Source: JBHEBG01 sp046557915
GTDB taxonomy: Bacteria > Bacteroidota > Bacteroidia > Flavobacteriales > Flavobacteriaceae
Assembly (NCBI RefSeq): GCF_046557915.1
Contig: NZ_JBHEBG010000001.1
Location: forward strand, 372,001-436,000
Length of the DNA: 64,000 nt
Reading direction: 5' to 3'
Shown here: one piece after another, positions 25,179 through 34,300 of the stretch
Layout of the letters: each line of letters begins with the position of its first letter
Position numbering within the stretch: the first letter of the stretch is position 1
Notes under the pieces: model-generated
Databases searched by the model: none
What the model saw: the letters and a program-made list of their open reading frames with translations, nothing else
Told to the model about the DNA's origin: nothing
Position numbers and translations under genes: made by a program

Positions 25179-26826
25179 AATCGGAGTGTTCGGTAATCAA
25201 CGTTTTCAATTTATCTCTGTACCCGGCAATCGTTGCATCATCAGTTTTAAAAATAACCTTGAACTCTGCCAAAATAGGATCCATGAGATTGCGAACGCTA
25301 TCGATATCGAAATATAACCTCCCGGTTCTTCTAACGAAGAAATCCATAGGGTTTTGTACCATTTCATAGTCAATTCCAAAATGTAGTTCGGCCTTGGCCA
25401 TTCGCAAATAAGCGTCCTTGTCCTTTAACTTGGCATAGTTTTCAAGAATAAGTTCTGTCTGTTTTCCATAATTGGTTACCAGAAACCACGCGTCGTGCTG
25501 GGTAAACCCATCGGAGCTTATCTTTTCATAAACCTCATTAATATATCTTGTAACGTGTTTAAACTTTTTAAAATCGCTGCCACAAAGTGGGATTTTGTCA
25601 GATTCCGAGGGGTTTATTTCGCGCTCATAATCTTCCTCCATTTTTTTGGCAATTCTATTTACCACTCGTTCGGCCATTTTTCTATAGCCAGTAAGTTTTC
25701 CTCCGGCAATGCTTACCAGCCCTGTTTCTGAGGTAAATATTTCGTCTTTTCTTGAAAGTTCGGAGGCCGATTTTCCTTCTTCATGGATCAACGGACGCAA
25801 TCCTGCCCAGGAAGACATAATATCTTCCATTTCCAAATTTATTTTGGGAAACATATGGTTTACCGCGGATAATAGATACATAGCATCTGCCAGGTCTACC
25901 TGTACGTTGTCCTTATCATTATTAAAATTGGTATCTGTGGTGCCTACATAAGTGACCTTCCCCCTAGGAATGGCAAACATCATTCTACCATCTGGCACAT
26001 CAAAATAAACGGACTGTTTTACTGGTAATTTTTCATACGGAAAAACCAAATGCACACCTTTGGTAAGGTGCAGTCGTTTTCCTTTTTTTGAATTGTTTAT
26101 ACTCCGTAATTCATCTACCCAAGGCCCTGCGGCACTAATTACGTACTTTGTCTTAATGGTGAAATCTTTTTCGCTAATCCCATCTTTGATCTTTACCCCA
26201 GAAATTCTTCCGTCTTTATAGACAAAATCGTTTACCGCAGCATAGTTTAAGGCCAAGGCCCCATAGATAAGACTGGTCTTAATATTTTCTATGGTGAGTC
26301 TTGCGTCATCGGTTCTATATTCGGCATAGTACCCTGCACCTTTTAGTATTTTTTTGGGCAAAAGAGGTTCCAATTTTAGGGCCTCTTTCTTTTCCAACAT
26401 CTTACGCTTGTCATCTCCTGTAACCTGGGCAAGAATATCATATACCTTAAGGCCAATAGAGGTGAGCCATTTGCCATAAGACCCGTTTTCGATTAGTGGC
26501 AACAGCATTTTTTCGGGTAAAACAAGATGGGGAGCCAGCTTATGAACAATGGCTCGTTCCGAGCCAACTTCTTTTACGAGCCAAAAATCGAATTGTTTCA
26601 AATAACGCAGTCCACCGTGTATAAGCTTGGTAGATTTGCTACTGGTTCCGGAGGCAAAATCGCCTTTTTCCACTAGCGCCACTTTCATGCCTCTAGAAGC
26701 AGCGTCCAGAGCAATACCGCCTCCTGTTATTCCGCCACCTATCACCACTAGGTCAAAAGTTTCTTTGGACAGTTTTTTAACCGTACTTTCCCTATCCAAG
26801 TTTGAAAATCTGATGTTTTCTTTCAC
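25159..26826 (-). CDS. glpD: FAD-dependent glycerol-3-phosphate dehydrogenase/oxidase
   Basis: This 555-residue flavoprotein oxidises sn-glycerol-3-phosphate to dihydroxyacetone phosphate, passing electrons to quinone or oxygen at the membrane. The FAD-binding dinucleotide motif DLVVIGGGITGGGIALDA is at about residues 25-42, followed by GTSSKSTKLIHGGLRYLKQF, the GlpD/GlpO signature. A later FAD contact is VSIAGGKLTGYRKMAERV, and the C-terminal helical cap (about 400-555) completes the fold. The start codon is GTG (complement of 26824-26826). No glycerol kinase or facilitator is next to it. Whether it is a dehydrogenase or oxidase cannot be decided here. Confidence 0.92.
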   Translation of the reverse strand: MKENIRFSNLDRESTVKKLSKETFDLVVIGGGITGGGIALDAASRGMKVALVEKGDFASGTSSKSTKLIHGGLRYLKQFDFWLVKEVGSERAIVHKLAPHLVLPEKMLLPLIENGSYGKWLTSIGLKVYDILAQVTGDDKRKMLEKKEALKLEPLLPKKILKGAGYYAEYRTDDARLTIENIKTSLIYGALALNYAAVNDFVYKDGRISGVKIKDGISEKDFTIKTKYVISAAGPWVDELRSINNSKKGKRLHLTKGVHLVFPYEKLPVKQSVYFDVPDGRMMFAIPRGKVTYVGTTDTNFNNDKDNVQVDLADAMYLLSAVNHMFPKINLEMEDIMSSWAGLRPLIHEEGKSASELSRKDEIFTSETGLVSIAGGKLTGYRKMAERVVNRIAKKMEEDYEREINPSESDKIPLCGSDFKKFKHVTRYINEVYEKISSDGFTQHDAWFLVTNYGKQTELILENYAKLKDKDAYLRMAKAELHFGIDYEMVQNPMDFFVRRTGRLYFDIDSVRNLMDPILAEFKVIFKTDDATIAGYRDKLKTLITEHSDFSLDRF

Positions 26827-26941
26827 AATATTTTATTGAAATTTATTTTCCGAGCAAGTGTCCTCCCCAACGCAATATACCTAGTACTGTGGGGTATATG
26901 GTAAAGATAGTTGTTTAAATCCCTATTTCAAAGTTGCCGGT

Positions 26942-29299
26942 TTACTCTATCGTTATCGTAATGATAACTTCATTACCAAGGGCATCAATTGCCGTAATTC
27001 TGTGAGGGCCAACCGATGAAACTACGCCAATTTCATGAAAGTTGGTTGTTTGTTGCAAAAACCTTTCGTCCATATACCAAAACACCTTTGTTGCGGGTTT
27101 TATATGTGCCAGTTTTAATATCAATTCATTTGTTTGTCCCTCAAAATTTTTAGCAAGGGTTATACGACTTCCATTTTTTGGATAAATAAATTCCATTGCA
27201 GGCAGATTTGTACCTCGGCAGTCGTTTCTAAGGGGTGGAAGTGTTTGGTATGCAGCATTGTTTCTCTTGTAATAGTATGCCATTAAAGGTGGTAGTAAAA
27301 ACCACGTTTCTTCCTTTGCCATTGACAGATCGGTACAGGAAGAATTTACCAGAAACCGCCTGTGGTGATCCAAATGAACCTTGCGATGAAAACTACAGGC
27401 GTTTACAGAGTTTTGTTTTCTAGGAATGGAAATGTATAAGTTGGGACAAATTTCAGTGGCCAAATACCCACTTTCCGCACATACCAGAACATCTTCAAAC
27501 TCATCTAGGGGCTTTGAAAACCAGTGGGCTCTTGGCAAAACATCAAAAACATCGAATAAAATTGGAGCTGCACTTGTAACCCCACTAACATTAGGCCTGC
27601 CTTCTCCGTCGGCATTGCCTACCCAAACACCCACTACATGGTTTTGGGTAACCCCAATAGCCCAGGCATCCTTATTGCCAAAACTTGTGCCTGTTTTCCA
27701 GGCAATCTCTTTTGAAGAATCGAAGAACTCCCAAGATTCGTTTCCCTCTGGCCTATTCACATCTTTCATGGCCTCAAAAGTGAGGTATATGCTAGCGGCA
27801 TCAAAAATGGTTTTTTCTTTGGATTTTTCACCAAAATGAACCTTTTCCCCTTGTATTAAAACTGGGTTTGTGAATTCGTTGGTATAATACTCACTTGAAG
27901 TTGTACTAAAATGATTCACCGTAGATGCCAAGGAGGCATATGTTTTGCAAAGATCCCAAAGGTTGCTCTCCGCTCCTCCTAAAATAAGAGTAAGCCCATA
28001 GTGATCTGCCGGTTTACTAACACCACCAAGGTTAAAGAGATTAAGTTGATCTCTAAATTTGTGTAGCCCATAGGACTGTAAGAGCCTTACCGCCGGAATG
28101 TTCAGTGACCGGGCCAAAGCCATTTTTGCCTTTACAGCACCACTGTAATTCTCATTAAAATTTTCGGGGGTATAGCCCGCAATTTGTGTAGGCACATCGG
28201 CAACCAACATCTCTGGTAACAGCTCTCCGGCATCTAACATGGCCGCGTATAAAAAAGGTTTCATTATACTTCCCGTGCTGCGGATAGCGTGCACCATATC
28301 CACGTCTTTTTCATGTGCCTTATCTGTATTTGTATTACCTAAATAGGCCAATACTTCCCGGGTATTTACATCCATGACCAAAACAGCGGCATTATGCACC
28401 TGATTCTGTTTTAGAAGCATATGGTGCTTTTGTACAATGGCATTTACACTATTTTGCAATTCCTTGTCCAGGGTAACGGCCAAACGTTTTCCCTTGTGCT
28501 TTTTAGAAATGTTTTCTACCAGATGAGGTGCTATTTGAGGAAGTGGGTAGGGTTTTTTGGGCAGGGCTTCCAAAAGTGCCAATTGGTAGGTAGTGCTATC
28601 TATAGCTTTCTTATCCAATATCTTTTTAAGCAGTCTGTTTCTTTTTTTTAGCAACAATTCTTTGTTCTTGCCGGGATAAATTAGAGCCGGGGCGTTGGGA
28701 AGTACTGCCAAGGTAGCCGCTTCTGCCCAAGATAGTTGGTATGGAGGCAACCCAAAGTATCGCCATGATGCCATTCCGAGGCCAACCACATTTCCTCCAA
28801 AAGGGGCATGGCTGGCATAAAGGTTCAAAATTTCTTCTTTGGAATACCTTACTTCTAGCCTAGTGGCCAAAATTAGCTCTATGGTCTTCTCCAAATAGGT
28901 GCGCTTCTGTTTTCTAGACATCCGAATCACCTGTTGGGTTATTGTGCTCCCTCCTCTAACATGTTTGCCGGCAGAGATATTGGCTTTTATGGCTTTTGCT
29001 ATGGAAATTGGATTAAACCCTGGATGCTGGTAGAAGTGGCTATCTTCAAATTGTAAAATGCAGGTTTTAAACTTTTTGGGTACACTGTCCAAGCCGGGAA
29101 ACCGCCATTGCCCGTCACTTGCAATTTTAGCCCCTAACAACTCACCCTGTCTACTTTCCACCACCGTTGCCGTAGGATCGTTAAAAAGCTGCTTTGGCAA
29201 ACAGAAGTAATATCCAATCAATACCAAAAGAAAAAGAAGCAACTTTTTGGAATGTTTTCTAACAAACAGCAATATGTTGCCATTTATATATGGGTGCAT
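26942..29299 (-). CDS. pbpC: Penicillin-binding protein 1C
   Basis: This bifunctional murein synthase of 785 residues has one membrane anchor (about 19-33) and a GT51 glycosyltransferase domain with FEDSHFYQHPGFNP (Glu85) and RGGSTITQQVIRM. A transpeptidase domain follows with SIMK (the SxxK nucleophile), SLN and KTGTS. The C-terminal BiPBP_C beta domain (about the last 90 residues, IYPKNGSRITLAKN...) defines the 1C type. PBP1C is classically encoded beside alpha-2-macroglobulin, and here the macroglobulin lies about 2 kb upstream on the same strand. I prefer the ATG at 29299; a TTG at 29341 would add 14 residues. Confidence 0.92.
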   Translation of the reverse strand: MHPYINGNILLFVRKHSKKLLLFLLVLIGYYFCLPKQLFNDPTATVVESRQGELLGAKIASDGQWRFPGLDSVPKKFKTCILQFEDSHFYQHPGFNPISIAKAIKANISAGKHVRGGSTITQQVIRMSRKQKRTYLEKTIELILATRLEVRYSKEEILNLYASHAPFGGNVVGLGMASWRYFGLPPYQLSWAEAATLAVLPNAPALIYPGKNKELLLKKRNRLLKKILDKKAIDSTTYQLALLEALPKKPYPLPQIAPHLVENISKKHKGKRLAVTLDKELQNSVNAIVQKHHMLLKQNQVHNAAVLVMDVNTREVLAYLGNTNTDKAHEKDVDMVHAIRSTGSIMKPFLYAAMLDAGELLPEMLVADVPTQIAGYTPENFNENYSGAVKAKMALARSLNIPAVRLLQSYGLHKFRDQLNLFNLGGVSKPADHYGLTLILGGAESNLWDLCKTYASLASTVNHFSTTSSEYYTNEFTNPVLIQGEKVHFGEKSKEKTIFDAASIYLTFEAMKDVNRPEGNESWEFFDSSKEIAWKTGTSFGNKDAWAIGVTQNHVVGVWVGNADGEGRPNVSGVTSAAPILFDVFDVLPRAHWFSKPLDEFEDVLVCAESGYLATEICPNLYISIPRKQNSVNACSFHRKVHLDHHRRFLVNSSCTDLSMAKEETWFLLPPLMAYYYKRNNAAYQTLPPLRNDCRGTNLPAMEFIYPKNGSRITLAKNFEGQTNELILKLAHIKPATKVFWYMDERFLQQTTNFHEIGVVSSVGPHRITAIDALGNEVIITITIE

Positions 29300-29355
29300 A
29301 GAGATACCTCGCAATAAATACAAAAGGTTCTTTTGACGCAAAATCTACATTTACA

Positions 29356-29712
29356 TTACCTTAAATACTCTTTTTCGATGAAATAACCCACCAACGCTTC
29401 CTTCATGAGTACCGCTTGTTCTCCTGCCTTTAGCGGAGGCAGTTCTTCTTTTACCTTGTAATGTGGCCAGCCATCTTCATCAAAAAAATCGAACTCATAA
29501 TAACCATAGGGTTCCAAGAGTCTACAGATGGCAATATGCATAAGGTTCAGTTTTTCATCCTTTTTATATTTCTTATGGTACTGGCCCAACTCTTGCACGC
29601 CCACCAAATAAATAATGGCATCCAATTCCAAGGGATCACCATCAGAAAATTGATTGGATAATTTACTTACCAGTTCTTCCCAACGCTCTTTTAATACGGT
29701 ATCTCTTGCCAC
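29356..29712 (-). CDS. Conserved flavobacterial protein of unknown function
   Basis: I do not recognise a named family. The protein is small (118 residues from the GTG at 29712), soluble and strongly acidic-aromatic. It has a helical start (VLKERWEELVSKLSNQF), a hydrophobic helix (AIIYLVGVQELGQ) and a compact block LLEPYGYYEFDFFDEDGWPHY. The frame stays open to a TTG at 29781, but a minus-strand -7 element at 29771-29778 would start transcription inside that extension, which favours the shorter protein. It may share transcripts with pbpC 56 bases downstream. It is divergent from cvpA. Confidence 0.65.
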   Translation of the reverse strand: MARDTVLKERWEELVSKLSNQFSDGDPLELDAIIYLVGVQELGQYHKKYKKDEKLNLMHIAICRLLEPYGYYEFDFFDEDGWPHYKVKEELPPLKAGEQAVLMKEALVGYFIEKEYLR

Positions 29713-29770
29713 ACAAATTAGGTTAAAGGAGACCTTAAATTGTATATTAATACGGTTCCTGTTTCTAATC

Positions 29771-29778
29771 CAAAGGTA
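29771..29778 (-). promoter_or_regulatory. Candidate -7 element (TAccTTTG) for the 29712 gene and pbpC
   Basis: An exact TAnnTTTG match on the minus strand. If used, transcription starts near 29765 and rules out the TTG start at 29781. No clear -33 TTG is visible. Confidence 0.42.
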
Positions 29779-29791
29779 CAAATCAAAGTTC

Positions 29792-29799
29792 TATATTTG
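29792..29799 (+). promoter_or_regulatory. Candidate -7 element (TAtaTTTG) for cvpA
   Basis: An exact TAnnTTTG match ends 15 bases before the cvpA ATG and is almost back-to-back with the minus-strand element at 29771. No -33 TTG is clear. Confidence 0.48.
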
Positions 29800-29814
29800 T
29801 GAAAACAATTTAGG

Positions 29815-30303
29815 ATGGGATTTTTGGATATAGCAATTGGATTACTCCTTGTCTGGGGCCTTTATAAAGGACTCAAAAACGGTCTTTTTGTAGAAATTGC
29901 TTCAATAATTGCCTTAATTGCCGGACTCTACGGAGCAATTCACTTTTCATATATTGCAGGGGAATATCTTTCCAAAAATATGGATTGGAATGAACGCTAT
30001 ATTAATCTTACCGCTTTTATCGTTACGTTTATCATCATTGTAGTAGTGGTTCATTTGGCAGGAAAACTGTTAACAAAAATTGCCGATTTTGCCCTTTTGG
30101 GACTGTTGAATAAAATTGCAGGAGGTGTTTTTGGTGCTTTAAAAATTGCTGTAATTCTTGGGGCGCTACTTGTTTTTTTCCACAGGGTCAATGACAATTT
30201 GAACCTGATAAATGAAGAAACACTTAATGATTCTATCCTATACAATCCTGTTAAGGATATAGGGGCCTTTGTTTTTAGTAAAGTACTGAAAGACCCTGAG
30301 TAA
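29815..30303 (+). CDS. CvpA-family inner-membrane protein
   Basis: This 162-residue membrane protein has the CvpA/colicin V production architecture. The N-terminus is FLDIAIGLLLVWGLYKGLKNGLFVEIASIIALIAGLYGA (two helices). Two further helices follow (TAFIVTFIIIVVVVHLAGKLL and GGVFGALKIAVILGALLVFF) with the conserved LGLLNKIAGGVFG-type hinge between them. CvpA proteins affect envelope integrity and bile or detergent resistance in some bacteria, and the mechanism is unclear. It is followed after about 110 bases by a small soluble protein gene on the same strand. Confidence 0.88.
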   Translation: MGFLDIAIGLLLVWGLYKGLKNGLFVEIASIIALIAGLYGAIHFSYIAGEYLSKNMDWNERYINLTAFIVTFIIIVVVVHLAGKLLTKIADFALLGLLNKIAGGVFGALKIAVILGALLVFFHRVNDNLNLINEETLNDSILYNPVKDIGAFVFSKVLKDPE

Positions 30304-30416
30304 ATATGTTTTCTTTTTTGCCCTAATTACGCAATACACAGACTATTAATGTCTTTAATCGACAAGTGATAATTGTATCCTAAAGGTTCCACTATCTTGC
30401 AACGGAGAACTTGGAA

Positions 30417-30860
30417 ATGATTTTGGGTGTGAAAAAATTAAAAGAAACCGTCTTCTACAAGAAGGCGATACATGAATTGAATTACCCTTTCGGAAACTAT
30501 TTTTTATTTGATTCCTTTATTATAGCGGAAATAAACGAAGACGTCTTATTTACATGGGAAAATCATGGAAAAAAGGTTACCGAAGATCTTACCAATCTTT
30601 ATGATAACGATGGGCGCGACTTTGTACTCATCACACATAGGATTAACTCCTATTCCGTAATGCCTACGGACTGGATTAAGTTCTTTAAAAGCAGTTATAA
30701 GTTAAAAGGGTATGCCATTGTTAGCTATACCCGTGCAGGGTTCCTTAATGCCGGGTTAGAGAAATTGTTTCTAAAATCCAAGGTTAAAAGGTTCAGGGTT
30801 TTGGAAGAAGCCATTGCATGGGCACAGGAAATTTCCAATAGTGAAACCATTACTTCTTAA
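30417..30860 (+). CDS. Small SpoIIAA/STAS-like protein of unknown function
   Basis: This 147-residue soluble protein alternates strands and helices in a pattern resembling SpoIIAA/STAS-like proteins: FGNYFLFDSFIIAEINEDVLFTWENH, then DFVLITHRINSYSVMPTDWIKFF, then GYAIVSYTRAGFLNAGLEKLFL, and finally VKRFRVLEEAIAWAQE. The closing FRVLEEAIAWAQE is the typical C-terminal helix of that fold. No specific function is known to me. I take the ATG at 30417; a TTG at 30411 is in frame. Its last four bases overlap the convergent gene through a shared TTAA. Confidence 0.62.
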   Translation: MILGVKKLKETVFYKKAIHELNYPFGNYFLFDSFIIAEINEDVLFTWENHGKKVTEDLTNLYDNDGRDFVLITHRINSYSVMPTDWIKFFKSSYKLKGYAIVSYTRAGFLNAGLEKLFLKSKVKRFRVLEEAIAWAQEISNSETITS

Positions 30861-31303
30861 GAACTACAAGAGAGATCGGCTATTATCTTCCATTCGCCAT
30901 TTATCTTCTTAAAAATTACCATAAATATACCGTCTGCATCTCCAATTTTTCTTGCTAGGTGGTAGTCACCCATAACAAAATAGGCTTCCCCATCAATTGG
31001 GGAGATATCCTTGAGTGTAAAACTTAAGGTACCCACATGGTCTTTGGATGGATATCGCTTATGATAATTGGCCAAGGTTTGATCCCAGCCCGAGGTTACT
31101 CCCCCACTACTAAAAAATTTTAACGCATTGCTCTTCCAATAGGTTTGCATAAAACCTTCTAGGTCATAATTGTTCCAGGCTTTCTCCTGATCTTCAAGCA
31201 CTTTCACAATTGCCTCTTTATCTTTTTCAGGATTAGCTTTTTCTGTAAATCCACAAGAAGTGTATGTTAGGGCTATTAGAATTCCAACAATTATTTTTTT
31301 CAT
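30857..31303 (-). CDS. NTF2-like (SnoaL/YybH-type) lipoprotein
   Basis: This 148-residue protein has a lipoprotein signal (LTYTSC, Cys17) followed by an NTF2-like cone fold of the DUF4440/YybH type. The visible blocks are AIVKVLEDQEKAWNNYDLEGFMQTYW, SGWDQTLANYHKRYP, GEAYFVMGDYHLAR and GIFMVIFKKINGEWKIIADLSCS. Members bind small molecules or serve as ketosteroid-isomerase-like enzymes; the role here is unknown. It begins 30 bases after the alpha-2-macroglobulin stop codon on the same strand, so co-transcription with that gene is likely. Confidence 0.82.
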   Translation of the reverse strand: MKKIIVGILIALTYTSCGFTEKANPEKDKEAIVKVLEDQEKAWNNYDLEGFMQTYWKSNALKFFSSGGVTSGWDQTLANYHKRYPSKDHVGTLSFTLKDISPIDGEAYFVMGDYHLARKIGDADGIFMVIFKKINGEWKIIADLSCSS

Positions 31304-31333
31304 GTCAAGTTATTTTTTAAATCGATTCGTTTT

Positions 31334-34300
31334 TCATTTAACCACTTCTACCCAGCGCCCTTTGGTACGCAGCATATAATCATTATTGTACATGGCCTCT
31401 ATCTGTATTCCGGGTAAATAGTAGGTTCCCAAATAGGACGCATTCAATAAAATTCTAAAAGTAGTGGACTTGTTCTTGCCAAGATCAAAATAAAAATTGG
31501 CTCTATCGTCCCTTAAATCCGTATAAGTGGCTTTGTTGCCTTCAAATTCTCCAAAATCGGTGAAACGGGTATTCACAATTTCCCAGCCACTGGGAAATAT
31601 TTCTGTAAGGGCTAAATTCTTGATTTCATTGGCAGTGGTGTTGGTTACGGTTACTTCCGCAATAAAATCTGTACCCTGGCTTATTTTGGATATGTCCAAG
31701 TTGTTACCATTGCGACCTTTAAATTTTATCCTTGCGGATAAATTGCGTTGTTCTTCGCGTTCTCGGCCTACTGGGAGTATCCCATCCATAATGATGCTGG
31801 CATAAACTACATTGTCCGAAGTGTTTTTCAAAGTAAGGCTGTTAGCTCCCTGTTTAACTGCCAATGTGCCGTTTGCCAATGTCTTGCCAGTACGCAAGGA
31901 TTGGTTATTGCCATTCAGCGTAATGCCTACATCAATACCCTTACCCCCGACCATCTTTGCAAACTTGGCCATGGCCAGAAGGCTATAAGCTGTGGTCTGC
32001 GTGCTCATATAATTTTTTCCGTTGAGGTGCTGTGCTATGATCTTTGCCATTTCCCACGCCTTTGTTTTGTTGTTTAAGAGCACAAAAGTCTCTAGGGCAA
32101 GGGCTCTATTTCTATCAGAAGACCCATAGGTATAGCCATTATGCCTGCCATCAAAATTAAAATTGGAAGCGGCCAGCAACCGGTTTGCAACCTTTGCCCT
32201 ACCAATGATTGCGTAAGCGGCGGCCAAAGGATATTTTGCGGCATTGGAAATTGTGGCACGCTCCCGAAGACGGTTCATAGAGGCCACGTCCGCATTTCCG
32301 GAAAGCGCCAATGTATAAAGCCGGTATGCTTGTGCCAAATCTGCATTGGTATTATCTGTCCTCCATTGCTTTGCAGTTTGTTGCTGGTAGCTAACCCAAG
32401 ATGTTTTAAACCCTATGGGAAGCACGTAACCTTTGTTTTCCGCTTCTAATAAAAAGTGCCCCGCAAAGGAAGTTCCCCAATCATTGGCTCGGTTTTGTCC
32501 GGCCCAATAAGAAAATCCCCCATTAGGCAATTGATAACCTCCCAATCGCCTAATAGCCTGTTCCACATTGGTTTGTATACTATTTTGTTTTGAGGACGGA
32601 ACCTCAAAAATATCAGCCAAAAAAAGTTGTGGAAAGGCGGCGGATGTGGTCTGTTCCACACAACCGTGCGGATACCTAATAAGGTATTGCATTCTACCAT
32701 TGAAATTCATTGGCGGTAGGGTAGAAAGTTCTATTTGTGCAGTATTACTTGAGGCTATGCCAAAGGTTTCAAGACTTATCGTTCGTTCTTCATTGGCCTC
32801 CAAGACCATGTGTTCTACACTTGTGGTGACCGGATTGGGGTTTACCACGTCGATGGGAACTTCAAAAGAAGCCTTTTCCCCATTCCCGGTTGCCTCTACC
32901 ACAACGTTTCCAATACCCTTAAAATCGGCCACTTCCAAATTAAAATACACCATTTTCTCGTCGGGCTGGGTAAAAGAAAGTTGTTGGGTGGCACTACCAA
33001 TTATTTTAAAGGATTTATGAGGTCTTATTTTTACGGATACGTTCTTCACTTTCTTCTCCATCGCAAAAACCGTAATGGGTAAAACTACTTTCTCCCTAGG
33101 TGTAATCTTCCTGGGTAAGGATGCTAGGACCATTAGCGGTTTTCTAACTGCGGTTGTCTTTTCCGCCATTCCATAGGCATCTTTTTCAACATTCCCCGCT
33201 ACCACCATGGTCCTTACGGAACCCACATATTTTGGAACCTTTATTTTATGGGATTTTGTAGCACCTTCTTTTAATTCAAAAGGGCCTAGATGTACTACCA
33301 TGGGTTTAAACCGATTTGCCTTCTTGTTTTTGGCACCAGCGAGTTCTCCGTCCCCTCCAATAGCAAATACCTGATCAATTCTACCACCAAAAGCCCCTAT
33401 AATGTCATCATAGACATCCCAAGTCTTAACTCCAAGAGCTTCATGGGCATAAAAAGTATTCCATGGGTTTGGTGTTTTGAAACGTGTAAGATCTAACAAT
33501 CCTTCATCTACTAGGGCAATACTATAGGTCATGCTTCTTCCATCCTTTTCATTTATTTTAAGGGTGATGGTCTCTTCTGGTCGCAATACGTTGGGCATGG
33601 AAATCAGGGGTGTAAGTTTGGTGCTCGGATCCTCCACAGAAATGGGTGCCACTCCGTATAGTCTCATTGGCAGATCATTTGTAGTAGCGGCATGAGGTTG
33701 TAATAACGTAATATTAATGTATACGTTTGGGGTGTACAACGCCGTAATGGGAAGCTGAAACTTTGTTTCGCCCTTTTGGGTTTCCATCCAAAGCGAGTGC
33801 AGTACTTCACTACCATTTTCAACGGTAATCAAAGCCCTTCCGTCTTCGGAGCTTGGAATGGTCACGGTTGCGGTTTCACCTACCGTGTAGGTTTCCTTAT
33901 CCGTAGAAAACGTTAACATGCTGGCCGCGGAAGGGTCTCCTTTACGCGATTTTCCGGCCCATCCAGGCCAATCTATATAAACGGCTTTCCCAGTGGCATG
34001 GCCTCCATTTGGGTCCTCTACCCGCACCAAATAACGCCCCCAATTGGGATATTTTAGCTCAAAATTAAAGGATCCTTCTCCCTTGGCATTGGTGTTGATT
34101 GTTTTTTCAAAAACTTTTTCCCGATAATTGCTACTGCTAAAACTCGATAGATTATCGGCCGAAGTATCCCACCACCACCTCCAATTTACCTTATGAACGG
34201 TCACTTTAAGATTTTTTGTTGCTTTAGGGCTACCGTTTTCGCCTAACGTAACCACTTCAAATTTGTGGTTAACATCTGTTAGCAGCATACTTCTGGTCTT

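Noticed and set aside
26874..26899. Hairpin ATATAC/GTATAT in the glpD-pbpC gap as a terminator
   Set aside because: The stem is only 6 bp and AT-rich, with no T run on either strand.
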